Assembly: GCF_009455635.1 (NCBI RefSeq)
Contig: NZ_QPER01000001.1
Location: 1,240,001 to 1,304,000, forward strand
Length of the DNA stretch: 64,000 nt
From: Paraburkholderia agricolaris
Lineage (GTDB): Bacteria > Pseudomonadota > Gammaproteobacteria > Burkholderiales > Burkholderiaceae
Reading direction: 5' to 3'
Translations under genes and position numbers: made by a program
Notes under the pieces: generated by a model
What the model was told of the DNA's origin: nothing
Seen by the model: the letters and a program-made list of their open reading frames with translations, nothing else
The model's database searches: none
Shown: positions 33,972-41,714 of the stretch, piece by piece
Layout of the letters: each line of letters opens with the position of its first letter
How positions within the stretch are numbered: position 1 is the first letter of the stretch

Positions 33972-35170
33972 GCGCGAACGCTGGCCGCGTTGCGTTGCGC
34001 GTCGTTCGTGGAACGGACGATGCCGTCCAGGCTGTCGAGTGTGCGGCCGTATGCGCGCTGAAATTCGCCCGATAGTGTTTCCGCCGACCCAGTTGCGGAC
34101 TCGTACACCATTCTCGCGGCAGCCAGCTTTTCCTTCTCGGCGTTCTGCTTGTCGGCGGCAAAGGTGAAGCCGGCGCTGCCGGCTCCGGCTGCGCCTTGGC
34201 TAAGCGTCGAAAGCGCACGACCTTTCGCGAGATGAAGGTCGACCTCGGTCATCTTGTCGGACCTGGGCTTCGCCTTCGTATTGGTTTTTGCGTCGGGCTT
34301 CGGGTCAGACGTCGGGTCTGTCTTTGGGTCGGCCTTCGGGTCGGTCGACGAACTCGATTGTTTGCCAACCGCCTGTTGCGAAGGAGATGTGGTGGTTGTG
34401 GTGCCCACCGTCGAACGCTGCGTGTCCGTCGCGTTGGACCCGCTGCTGCTCGACGCCCCGTCGTCCAGATTGCCGCCAACCTTCGCCTGCGTCGTACTGC
34501 CGGACTTGGCCTGCGTCGTGATAGCGGTATCTTCGAGCGTCGCTTGCTGGATCTGTTTCGACTGGTTGGACAGATTCGCCGAGGCCGTAGTCTGTTCGAT
34601 CTGGTTTGTCGAGGCCGCATTCTGTTTGGCGCCGGTGGTGACCTGCTTTGCCGCAGAGCCTCCACGCGCCTCGGTGAGGGTGCTGGAGGCACGGATCGTG
34701 AACATGCCGTCCGCGAGTCCCGCCGCCGCCTGGCCGCCCGCCGAAATCAAGCCTCCCGCGAGCCGGATGCCTGCCTCTGATTTGAGCGTGTCGACCTCCT
34801 TGTTCTTGGTGGCGATCTGCAGGGTCAGGGTGCGTTGTTTATCGACGGTGGCCTCATGCCGGATCTTGTCGGTTTCCTCCAGCATTTCGGCGATAAACAA
34901 GTCGACGATGGCGAACGAGAAGCGCGCGCGAGAGAGGTCGCCAAATGCCGCGGCTGCACGGTTGGCGTCGAGCGGCGCCGTTGCACCGAGCACGGTGGCG
35001 TCGATCTTGCGCGAGAGTGCGCCGGGCACGCTGTCAGCGTCGTCGTCGAGCGCTTGAACGACCGTGATGCTCAGGCTCTGGCCGGACACGGCAACGCCGG
35101 TAGCCGGCGCGGCGTCTTGCACCGGGATTGAGGACGGCATTGCGTGTTCGATTCGGGTACTGGAAATCAT
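33968..35170 (-). CDS. sctB: T3SS translocator SctB (minor pore subunit, BopD-like)
   Basis: 400 aa; AAGGA lies upstream of the ATG at 35170. A hydrophobic stretch at about 125-150 (AGIRLAGGLISAGGQAAAGL) can insert in host membrane. It is followed by long Ser/Thr/Gln/Asn-rich and then Lys/Asp/Pro repeats of the DPKxDPK type (about residues 265-300), and coiled coils at both ends. A single hydrophobic region and helical tail fit SctB (YopD/IpaC/BopD). The Asp-Pro-Lys repeats make the gene locally repetitive and may vary in length between strains. The order chaperone-SctE-SctB-chaperone supports the call. Confidence 0.78.
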   Translation of the reverse strand: MISSTRIEHAMPSSIPVQDAAPATGVAVSGQSLSITVVQALDDDADSVPGALSRKIDATVLGATAPLDANRAAAAFGDLSRARFSFAIVDLFIAEMLEETDKIRHEATVDKQRTLTLQIATKNKEVDTLKSEAGIRLAGGLISAGGQAAAGLADGMFTIRASSTLTEARGGSAAKQVTTGAKQNAASTNQIEQTTASANLSNQSKQIQQATLEDTAITTQAKSGSTTQAKVGGNLDDGASSSSGSNATDTQRSTVGTTTTTSPSQQAVGKQSSSSTDPKADPKTDPTSDPKPDAKTNTKAKPRSDKMTEVDLHLAKGRALSTLSQGAAGAGSAGFTFAADKQNAEKEKLAAARMVYESATGSAETLSGEFQRAYGRTLDSLDGIVRSTNDAQRNAASVRA

Positions 35171-35197
35171 GATATTTTCCTTCGAGTGGCGTGCCGC

Positions 35198-36451
35198 TCA
35201 GGCGTTCTGGTTCGAGAGGGCCGACGAGGGTATTTGCGCTTTCTGCATTTCCGCGCTCTGTTTCAGCATTTCGGTGATCTTCCCCACGAGCAGGGCAAAG
35301 ATCGACACCGCGGTCTCGTACGTCGAGAGCTGGGTTTGAGTGTCGCGCTGCACACCCATGAGATTCGCCTCGATCCGCGTCGCGTCCACCTTCAGCAGAT
35401 CGGCCTCGTAGGTGCGCGTGACGGTCGCGGCCTTGAGGCCGCCGCCGGTGATGTTGCCGGCTGACGACACGGCCTGTGTGCCGGTATTGACCCACTTCGC
35501 GGCAACCTCCACCGTCGACACGACCTTGCCGGCTGCGGCCGCGGCGCCTGCGCCGCCGCTCATGGCGACGGTGCCGATTGACATGCCGATCTGGGCCACG
35601 CCCGTCACGACGCCGCTGATGATCGCCTGAGTGGCTTCGTCGGCACCGGCAAGTTGCGCGATGCCGCCGGCCGCGTTGCCGATCGCCTGAGGCGCCACCA
35701 CGAACGCGACAATAGCCATGATCTTCCCGCCAGCCTCGGCTTGGTCCTTCGGTACACCGAACGACTCCAGCATCGACGTGAAGCCACGCTGCAACCACTC
35801 GGCCGGATCGAGCGAGGGGCCGCCAGCGGCCTGACTGATCGAACTCGCGGTGTCGACGAGCGCGGCGGCGAGGCCGATGCCCGCGACGATGACGAGTGGC
35901 GCGGCGAGCCCGCCGGTAAACACAATGGCCGCCCCCAGCGCGAGCGCGGCGCCCGCAAGGCCGACACCCTTGAGCACCCAATCGAGCGTCGAGCTCTGGG
36001 TCTTCGATGCTTCGGCGAGCTTCGCGAGGCGGTCTTCGAACAGCGTGGCGCGCTTGGCGGCCAGATCCTCGTTGACCGTCGCGGCGGTTTCCAGCCGTTC
36101 GCGTGCACCATTGGTCTGGATCTCGACATTGTCGAATTGCTTGTCGGTGATGAGCGCGATCATCCGGTTCAGGTTCAGCGGGGCGTTCGCGCTTGCGCTC
36201 GTGGATGGGCTCAGCATGGGCCGCTGCGTGAACGCCGGCGATGCGGACGATGCCGATTGCGCGCCGCGCGCGGACTGCGCGGATAACCTGGACGGGTCGA
36301 GCGTGAGCGTCGGCTCGGCGAGCGGGTCGCCGCCTGCGAGGCGGCGGTCGCTCGAGCGGTTAGACGTTTTTTCGGCGGTCGTGCCGTCTTCGGCGGAACC
36401 GCCACGCGGCACATAAGCCGCGCTGCTGGTTTCAGCAATAGTGTTGCTCAT
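35198..36451 (-). CDS. sctE: T3SS translocator SctE (major pore subunit, BopB/YopB-like)
   Basis: 417 aa, with an ATG overlapping the chaperone gene upstream. After a disordered 85-residue start come a coiled coil (ARERLETAATVNEDLAAKRA) and two hydrophobic hairpins: LAGAALALGAAIVFTGGLAA with PLVIVAGIGLAAALVDTAS, and the region around AIVAFVVAPQAIGNAAGGIA and GAAAAAGKVVST. This two-hairpin arrangement defines the YopB/IpaB/BopB family that forms the host-membrane pore. The C-terminal helical tail ends SSALSNQNA. Length is typical. Confidence 0.86.
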   Translation of the reverse strand: MSNTIAETSSAAYVPRGGSAEDGTTAEKTSNRSSDRRLAGGDPLAEPTLTLDPSRLSAQSARGAQSASSASPAFTQRPMLSPSTSASANAPLNLNRMIALITDKQFDNVEIQTNGARERLETAATVNEDLAAKRATLFEDRLAKLAEASKTQSSTLDWVLKGVGLAGAALALGAAIVFTGGLAAPLVIVAGIGLAAALVDTASSISQAAGGPSLDPAEWLQRGFTSMLESFGVPKDQAEAGGKIMAIVAFVVAPQAIGNAAGGIAQLAGADEATQAIISGVVTGVAQIGMSIGTVAMSGGAGAAAAAGKVVSTVEVAAKWVNTGTQAVSSAGNITGGGLKAATVTRTYEADLLKVDATRIEANLMGVQRDTQTQLSTYETAVSIFALLVGKITEMLKQSAEMQKAQIPSSALSNQNA

Positions 36452-36948
36452 TGAATCTCCGTTTTTTCCGGTTCACCCGGCATCAATTCGAGCATCGCGC
36501 GGGCGCGATCGGCGAGCGGATCTGCGACGCCGCGCCGCTCGTAGTCGGCGACGATCGCGCGCAAACCATTGCGCGCGTCGCCGGGGCGACCGAGTTGAAG
36601 AAAGCATTCGGCCATGTGCAGCGCCGGTGTGTAGTCGTTGGGATCGAGCGTTACGCACAGCACGTAGTACTTCAGTGCGGCTTCATAACGGCCGAGCATC
36701 TGCAGACAGGCGCCAAAGGCAAGCGCGAAGCGTCTGTCCAGGTAATCGAGCGTCATCAGGAACCCGAATATCTGCAGCGCGTCTTCGTAAGAACCCTGTT
36801 CGTACATTTGATGGCCGACTGAGTACGCAGCCTCGTAATCGCTCGCGGATAACCCGCGCAACGTGGCCGGCGTATGTCCGTCGGCGATGTACTGCATGAC
36901 GTCCTTGACGATCGCTTCGACCTGCGGGTCGGGGAAGGAGGGGAGCAT
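36448..36948 (-). CDS. Class II TPR chaperone (SycD/BcrH1-like)
   Basis: 166 aa from the ATG at 36948 (GGTGAG seven bases upstream; a GTG at 36960 is an alternative). Classical SycD/LcrH TPRs are visible: YSVGHQMYEQGSYEDALQIF, FALAFGACLQMLGRYEAALK, YYVLCVTLDPNDYTPALHMA and ECFLQLGRPGDARNGLRAIV. This type binds translocators SctE/SctB. It is encoded directly before sctE with overlapping ends, and after the filament-like gene, as bcrH1 is in Bordetella. Confidence 0.9.
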   Translation of the reverse strand: MLPSFPDPQVEAIVKDVMQYIADGHTPATLRGLSASDYEAAYSVGHQMYEQGSYEDALQIFGFLMTLDYLDRRFALAFGACLQMLGRYEAALKYYVLCVTLDPNDYTPALHMAECFLQLGRPGDARNGLRAIVADYERRGVADPLADRARAMLELMPGEPEKTEIQ

Positions 36949-36956
36949 AGTGTCAC

Positions 36957-37646
36957 TCACCGGTTGAGATTGCCGATAATGGACTTGAGCATCTGATAGC
37001 CCGTCGTCAGGACTTCCGACACCATGTCGCTCGCCGTGCTGTACTGCTTGATGCTCGAGTTCAGGTCGATCATCTCGCGCGAGTTCGCGTTGCTGTTGGT
37101 GGTCTGCGAGGATTGCAGCGAGCTGACCCAGGCGGAAAGTTGACCGGTCTCGACGTCGGCAGCGTGGTCGTCGTCGGGACCGCGACAGGTGCCGCTGGAG
37201 CCATCGTTCCACTTCAGTCCGAGGACCTGTTCAAAGTACGCCTTGGTGACCGCACTGTTGTACTTGGCGTCGTCTCCACCAACTTCGTCCCTGCTCGGCG
37301 GAGTGAAGGGTAACTTCATATCGTTCGGTCCGTTCATGACCGATTCATAGTCGACTGGTTGGAGAATATTCCAGTCATCGTCGTTCAGGCCTTTCTGGCT
37401 GCTCTGCGCAGCCGCGATGCCGACCTGGATGCAGCGCGATTTGTAGTCGCGCACGTCCATGGTTTGCTTCATCTCCAGGATCGCGGTTTCGCTGCGGTCC
37501 ATGAATGCAAATTGAACTGCGCGGATGACGTTGATGAGATTGAATTTTCGGCCCCCGGCAGTGGCCAGCAGATCGATCGGGCTGTTCGAAGAGTCGGGCG
37601 TTTGCGAGGCGTTAACAACGGGAGAAGTGCTTAGCGATAAGCTCAT
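36957..37646 (-). CDS. Putative T3SS needle-tip/filament protein (Bsp22/EspA-like position)
   Basis: 229 aa from the ATG at 37646 (GGAG six bases before). It has no signal peptide. The N-terminal helix region (INVIRAVQFAFMDRSETAIL) and C-terminal helix (SSIKQYSTASDMVSEVLTTG, YQMLKSIIGNLNR) flank a polar central domain with two Cys, the layout of self-polymerising T3SS tip proteins such as EspA and Bsp22 (terminal coiled coils packing together). Its position just before a class II chaperone and translocator genes equals that of bsp22. The call is by layout and order; direct similarity was not tested. It lies downstream of an 11-bp inverted repeat in the transcript leader. Confidence 0.68.
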   Translation of the reverse strand: MSLSLSTSPVVNASQTPDSSNSPIDLLATAGGRKFNLINVIRAVQFAFMDRSETAILEMKQTMDVRDYKSRCIQVGIAAAQSSQKGLNDDDWNILQPVDYESVMNGPNDMKLPFTPPSRDEVGGDDAKYNSAVTKAYFEQVLGLKWNDGSSGTCRGPDDDHAADVETGQLSAWVSSLQSSQTTNSNANSREMIDLNSSIKQYSTASDMVSEVLTTGYQMLKSIIGNLNR

Positions 37647-37668
37647 ACAGTGCTCCATTCAGAGGTCG

Positions 37669-37714
37669 GGCGCGCCGCCGATATGTGGTTGATTCGTTGG
37701 ACAGGCGGCGCGCC
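37669..37714 (-). repeat. Perfect 11-bp inverted repeat in the T3SS operon leader gap
   Basis: GGCGCGCCGCC (37669-37679) and its exact reverse complement (37704-37714) are separated by 24 bases. They lie between the 106-aa gene and the filament-like gene, in the transcribed gap, so they would form a strong GC hairpin in the operon mRNA. No T-run follows, so it is more likely an mRNA processing, stability or attenuation element than a full terminator. Confidence 0.6.
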
Positions 37715-37735
37715 GCATTGGGCCGGACTATCCGG

Positions 37736-38056
37736 CTAAACGGCTTTGCGTTTGACGCTTTGCCGCGAAACGGCGGGCAACCTCATGTCGGCAGTGTCCG
37801 CACTGGCCGCCTGCTGACGACATTCGATGGTGCTCGCCAACTGATCCGAAAATTCTTTTATTTCGAGCAGGCTCTCAGGCATGTCGCTGCCGACCTGCGC
37901 GAGTACTTGCGCATATAACTCCCGGAATGACTGGTTTTCGATCTCCACTTTGGCCCGTGCTTCTTTAATCGCACTCAGTGCATCCGCGACAAGGCGATTG
38001 CGGTCGTTATCCGTTGTCGCTGCAAAGTCTGATCCGGTGGGCGGAGTATTAACCAT
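37736..38056 (-). CDS. Leader protein of the T3SS core operon, function unknown
   Basis: 106 aa. The first gene after the hrp-like promoter (38095-38123, 39 bases from the ATG), so it is almost certainly part of the T3SS unit. It is mostly one acidic helical region (LSAIKEARAKVEIENQSFRE, MPESLLEIKEFSDQLASTIE) with a basic C-terminus (RQSVKRKAV). It lacks the features of a needle subunit that I know. In Bordetella the gatekeeper bopN occupies this position; here the gatekeeper is at the other end of the locus. A chaperone or regulator for the filament-like protein is possible. No ribosome site is evident. Confidence 0.6.
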   Translation of the reverse strand: MVNTPPTGSDFAATTDNDRNRLVADALSAIKEARAKVEIENQSFRELYAQVLAQVGSDMPESLLEIKEFSDQLASTIECRQQAASADTADMRLPAVSRQSVKRKAV

Positions 38057-38094
38057 GGTCTATCGGCGCGAGCCGTGTTATGTTTGATGCAGCT

Positions 38095-38123
38095 TGAGTA
38101 ACGAAAAATGTAAATCCAGTTCC
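38095..38123 (-). promoter_or_regulatory. Putative ECF-sigma promoter of the T3SS core operon
   Basis: The minus strand reads GGAACT, 16 bases, then TTACTCA preceded by G. It is 39 bases before the 106-aa gene and would drive the whole minus-strand operon to sctC, since gene junctions downstream overlap or are short. The remaining gap to 38287 is A/T-rich and shows no other gene. Confidence 0.75.
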
Positions 38124-38267
38124 GTCGCAATTACGCTTTATTCGCGAAGTGGAAGTGAGATTCAAAAAAATGCGCCTTTATACGGATCACACCTGTTCGA
38201 AGAAAAAGAATGACCGGTCTTGAACGCTGCGGAACATCCAGGCAGCCATTTTTCAGCGATGATTTGA

Positions 38268-38281
38268 CTACCGGGGGGTAG
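38268..38281. promoter_or_regulatory. Inverted repeat enclosing the response-regulator ribosome site
   Basis: CTACC-GGGG-GGTAG ends seven bases before the ATG at 38288. The G-run is also the likely ribosome-binding site, so the repeat could be a protein operator or a small hairpin limiting translation. The symmetry is short and may be chance. Confidence 0.3.
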
Positions 38282-38287
38282 TGCAAT

Positions 38288-38941
38288 ATGGCTACGGCAT
38301 TATTTATTGACGACCACGCGATGTTTCGGGAAGGCGTTGTTCTCGCTATCGGGCAGGGCGAACCCGACCTGCAGATCCGTACCGCGTCGAGCGGTGTCGA
38401 GGCACTAAGGGCGCTACGGGTGCATGCCGATATTGCTATCGTGCTGACTGACTACTACCTTCCCGACACGGACGGCACCGAACTGATCGAACAGATCCTG
38501 CAATTGCGGCCGCAGGTGCCCGTGATGGTGTTGTCGGGCTCCGATCATCCGGACGACCGCCAGCGCGCGCTCGCGGCGGGCGCGTACGGATTCGTGCACA
38601 AATCCGCTGACAGCGAGGCGTTGCTCGACGCCGTGCGCAGGGCGTTGCGTCACGAGCAGTTGCCGCCGCAATATGGCGAGCCGCCCGCCGGCACGCCGAT
38701 GAACAGCACGGACGAGGCGATGCAGCGACTGACACCGCGTCAGTTCGAGGTGCTGTGGCTGCTGTGCGAAGGGTTGCGCAACGGTGATATCGCCAACCGG
38801 CTGAACATGACCGAGAAGACGGTCAAGGCGCACGTGTCAGGGATCTTCGCGGCGCTGGAAGTGCCGAATCGAACCCAGGCGGTACTGATGGCCATGCGCT
38901 CGCGCAGCTTCAAGGGCAGAAGGGGCAGCGGGTCGCCTTGA
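38288..38941 (+). CDS. NarL/FixJ-family response regulator
   Basis: 217 aa. The N-terminal receiver domain has FIDDHAMFREG acidic residues, phospho-acceptor Asp at about residue 56 in IVLTDYYLPDTDG, conserved Ser in VMVLSGSDHPDD and Lys in GFVHKSADSEALL. The C-terminal LuxR-type helix-turn-helix is LTPRQFEVLWLLCEGLRNGD followed by MTEKTVKAHVSGIFAALEVP. It should bind DNA when phosphorylated. The convergent hybrid kinase gene 20 bases away is its obvious partner. Located between the T3SS core operon and the sigma genes, it is a candidate to act at the palindromes upstream of the sigma genes; that link is inference. Confidence 0.92.
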   Translation: MATALFIDDHAMFREGVVLAIGQGEPDLQIRTASSGVEALRALRVHADIAIVLTDYYLPDTDGTELIEQILQLRPQVPVMVLSGSDHPDDRQRALAAGAYGFVHKSADSEALLDAVRRALRHEQLPPQYGEPPAGTPMNSTDEAMQRLTPRQFEVLWLLCEGLRNGDIANRLNMTEKTVKAHVSGIFAALEVPNRTQAVLMAMRSRSFKGRRGSGSP

Positions 38942-38946
38942 CCGGC

Positions 38947-38961
38947 GCCCGCGCTGCGGGC
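38947..38961. terminator. Possible bidirectional terminator hairpin
   Basis: GCCCGC-GCT-GCGGGC fills the 20-base gap between the converging response-regulator and kinase stops. It is a strong six-pair stem but has no T-run on either side. Confidence 0.4.
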
Positions 38962-40722
38962 TTACCGGTTGTTTGCCGTTCGCTGCGCTAGCAGTGTGGC
39001 GGCGAGTGCACGCAGACCGTCGGGATCGACCGGCTTGCGCAACACGGGCCAGCCGGATGTGGCTGGCGGGGATGTGTGGTCGCCAATGAAGATGACTGGT
39101 AGCGCAGGATCGGCCAGCGCGTCACGTAAAGCGTGTCCAGCCTCGCCACCCGCGCTATCGCCGGGCGCCATGGTGCCGACGATGATGAGCTCCAGCCGGC
39201 CGGCTTGTGCGCGTGCTGACGCAAGCAGTTCGGTGACGTTTGCAACGCTCAGTGTCCGATATCCCCACGCTTCGAACAGCAGCGATAGCCCGTCGCGGCT
39301 TTCGTCGTCGCGTTCGACCACGCCGACGAAGCGGCCGCGCGAGGGCGCATACGCCTGCTGATTCGCCAGCGTCCCGTCGACGATGTCGTCTGCCGCGCTC
39401 GCCGGTATCGCCAGCGAAAATATCGAGCCGCGCCCGAGCGTTGAGCGCAGGACGAGCGGGTGATCGAGGAGGGTCGCGATGCGTTGCGCAATCGGCAGTC
39501 CAAGCCCGAGCCCCTTGTTGCGATCCCGCTCGGGGTTCGACAACTGGTAGAACTCCCAGAAGATCCGTTCCCGCTCAGGCTCTGCAATGCCGGGTCCGGT
39601 GTCCCATACTTCAATGCGTACCGTGCGGCCCACACGCCGCCACGCAAGCAGAATCCAGCCCTGCTGTGTGTGGCGTACCGCGTTGTCGACGAAATTGCGC
39701 ACGATGCGACCAACCAGTTCGCGGTCCGAATACACGACCGGCGCGTTTCGGCGCACCCGCAGGATCAGCCCGCGGGACGCCGCCTGTGCGCCGAACTCGA
39801 CCTTGATTTCATCGAACAGCGCGCTGATAGAAAAGGCGCGGCGCGAAGGTTGCACGACACCGGCGTCCAGTCGCGACACATCGAGCAGCGCGTTGAAGAG
39901 CGAACCCATTGCGGCCACGGCCTTCGAAATGTTCTCGACCAGATAGCGGCTCTTTTCCGCGAGCGGCTGCTCCTTTAGCACACCTAGATACAGGCTGAGC
40001 GCCTGCACAGGTTGGCGCAGATCATGGCTGGCCGCCGCGAGAAAATGCGTTTTCGCCTGATTGCTGCGTTCAGTGGCCGCCTGCTCCTGTTGCAGTCGCA
40101 CGCGCAGCGTGGCGTTCTCGCGGTCGGTGCGCTGCGAGCGGCGCTGCGTTCGGTGCATCCGGAGAGACAGTGATGAACTGGCGATCAGGTAAAGCGTGAC
40201 GATGAACGCCAGCGCGGAATAGTAGATGTTCACGCGGCTGGCGAACATCGCGAGTACGGGCAGGAATGTTGACAGCTGAAAGCCGAAGACCAGCAGCACG
40301 CAGGAGCTGTACGCGAGCGCCGCGCCAACGCCGACTGTCAGCAATGACGCGAGAATGAGGGTTTGCTGGGGGGACGGCGCATAGGTCATTGAATAGGCTG
40401 CGGGAATGCCCCACAGTGCGCCGGCCAGCGCGGCCGCCGAGATCGCCCAGATTTTCCAGCGGCGCACGGTGCGGACATTGCGCAGCGCGCGCCGGTAGTC
40501 GGCGGCGAGCGCATATTGCAGCACGCAGAGCGCGCCGCTCACCGCCAGCCAGCCCAGCAACATAGGCCGGTTGGCGTGGCCCCTGACCGCGAGCGCGACA
40601 CATGCGCCGCCAATGAGGATCGACGTAGCGGAGACGTGAAGATGATGGCGAAGCGAATCCACCTCGGACGAATCGGGCTTCTCATCGCTCCGGTTGCTGA
40701 CTGGCCGATCGGGATACCTCAT
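38962..40722 (-). CDS. Hybrid sensor histidine kinase with degenerate receiver domain
   Basis: 586 aa from the ATG at 40722 (GGAG five bases upstream). Six or so N-terminal membrane helices (about residues 30-180) are followed by a coiled coil, the H box FLAAASHDLRQPVQALSLYL (His near 231), N box RNFVDNAVRHTQQG, G1 EVWDTGPGIAEPE, F box and G2 NKGLGLGLPIAQRIATLL. The C-terminal receiver (from about 470) looks inactive: VGVVERDDESRDGLSLLFEA starts normally, but the phospho-acceptor site reads LIIVGTMAPGDS with Gly where Asp is expected; LRKPVD retains Lys. It converges with the response regulator gene, its likely partner, and is divergent from an ECF sigma gene. Confidence 0.9.
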   Translation of the reverse strand: MRYPDRPVSNRSDEKPDSSEVDSLRHHLHVSATSILIGGACVALAVRGHANRPMLLGWLAVSGALCVLQYALAADYRRALRNVRTVRRWKIWAISAAALAGALWGIPAAYSMTYAPSPQQTLILASLLTVGVGAALAYSSCVLLVFGFQLSTFLPVLAMFASRVNIYYSALAFIVTLYLIASSSLSLRMHRTQRRSQRTDRENATLRVRLQQEQAATERSNQAKTHFLAAASHDLRQPVQALSLYLGVLKEQPLAEKSRYLVENISKAVAAMGSLFNALLDVSRLDAGVVQPSRRAFSISALFDEIKVEFGAQAASRGLILRVRRNAPVVYSDRELVGRIVRNFVDNAVRHTQQGWILLAWRRVGRTVRIEVWDTGPGIAEPERERIFWEFYQLSNPERDRNKGLGLGLPIAQRIATLLDHPLVLRSTLGRGSIFSLAIPASAADDIVDGTLANQQAYAPSRGRFVGVVERDDESRDGLSLLFEAWGYRTLSVANVTELLASARAQAGRLELIIVGTMAPGDSAGGEAGHALRDALADPALPVIFIGDHTSPPATSGWPVLRKPVDPDGLRALAATLLAQRTANNR

Positions 40723-40824
40723 CATATCTCCACGTGTGTATTTGCAACCCCAGCAGATCATTTCCCATGAGATTGCCGCATTAGTCCGAGCTCGGCAAGA
40801 CGGAATCGGCTAAATTGTGTCCCC

Positions 40825-40838
40825 TGGACCTTAGTCCA
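40825..40838. promoter_or_regulatory. Palindromic operator candidate upstream of ECF sigma gene 1
   Basis: TGGAC-CTTA-GTCCA, a perfect 5-bp dyad. With the next four bases (ATGC) it matches a second copy at 44314-44327 upstream of the other sigma gene with two differences in 18 bases. A looser GGAC-N6-GTCC pair follows within 25 bases, and a half-site TTAGTCCGA is at 40781-40789. It is in the 329-base gap 40723-41051 between the kinase and the sigma gene, so it could act on either; nothing else was found there. Confidence 0.5.
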
Positions 40839-41051
40839 ATGCGGAGGACATTGCCGTCCCGTAGCATCGCTTCGCTGTAAAGGTCGGTTCCGAATGCGCC
40901 GGCCAGAATGTTGCCATTTGATTGATGAGGTATCCATATTAATTGGGTAGTCGATCGGAGCCGGCGCGCTCAAACTGCCGGCTGCTCCCGACACCTTTGC
41001 CGACGTATTGGACCTGCCAGGCGTTGCAGTCCGGCGCGGATTGGGGAGCCT

Positions 41052-41645
41052 GTGGTAAGTGAATCTGCACGAAAGGCCAGCGAGCGTGCGTCTCGACAGG
41101 CCGGAATCAATAAGGAGCCGCGGCACGCGGAGCGGGAATGTCGGGAAAAACTGTTTCGCGATCTGGTCGAGAAGCACGGCGCCAGGTTGTACCGGTTCGT
41201 GCTGCGCCGCACGGGGAGTGTCTACATTGCGGAGGAAATCACCCAGCAGACTTTTGTCGAGGCTGCCTGCGGGTTCGACAGCTATCGTGGCGACGCCAGA
41301 CTCTCGACCTGGTTGTACGGCATAGCCGTGAATCTCATCCGCAATCACCTCAACCGCTGCCCAGAACGACGTTTTATGTTCGAGAGTTGCGAGAACGAGG
41401 AGGCGACGCTAGACGTAGGAGCGAGTGTCGAACAGGTTGTGGCAGGGCGTCAGGCGTTCCGCGTGCTGCTCGCGCAGATCGACGCGCTGCCGCAGGAAAT
41501 GCGCGAGGTCGTGCTGTTGGTGGGCGTGCGGGAAATGAGCTATGAGGAGGTGAGCGCGATGCTGCGCATTCCGATCGGAACTGTGCGCAGCCGGCTTTCG
41601 CGGGCACGCGCGGCCCTGCGGGACAGTTTCGGTGCGATGGATTGA
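41052..41645 (+). CDS. ECF RNA polymerase sigma factor 1 (HrpL/BtrS type)
   Basis: 197 aa from the GTG at 41052 (GGGGAG eight bases upstream). Region 2 is visible as LFRDLVEKHGARLYRFVLRR, ITQQTFVEAA and DARLSTWLYGIAVNLIRNHL; region 4 as LPQEMREVVLLVGVREMSYE and IPIGTVRSRLSRARAAL. The conserved RCPERRF linker start is shared with sigma 2 at 44454. It is a short ECF sigma, the class that includes BtrS and HrpL of T3SS control. No anti-sigma gene follows; the RsbW-like kinase at 6.4 kb may serve. No hrp-like box precedes it, so it is probably not autoregulated. It is convergent with the second hybrid kinase. Confidence 0.9.
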   Translation: MVSESARKASERASRQAGINKEPRHAERECREKLFRDLVEKHGARLYRFVLRRTGSVYIAEEITQQTFVEAACGFDSYRGDARLSTWLYGIAVNLIRNHLNRCPERRFMFESCENEEATLDVGASVEQVVAGRQAFRVLLAQIDALPQEMREVVLLVGVREMSYEEVSAMLRIPIGTVRSRLSRARAALRDSFGAMD

Positions 41646-41714
41646 CCAGCGCGCGGTGCGTAAGCTTCGCGCGCCGAGCACCCGCTATCCTGCCCGACGA
41701 TGCCGCTGCACGTT

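Noticed and set aside
33586..34218. Long minus-strand frame overlapping sctB and its chaperone
   Set aside because: Arg/His/Ala-rich shadow of two recognisable genes in another frame.
34249..34692. Ser/Pro/Arg repeat frame within sctB
   Set aside because: It is the out-of-frame reading of the Asp-Pro-Lys repeat region of sctB, not a separate gene.
37736..38056. Calling the 106-aa leader protein the needle subunit SctF
   Set aside because: Length is too great and the short helical-hairpin needle pattern with its central P-(S/D)-(N/D)-P turn is absent.
38231..38260. GGAAC at 38231 as another hrp-like box for the response regulator
   Set aside because: No GTTACNNA at the required distance; the downstream sequence is TCAGCGA.
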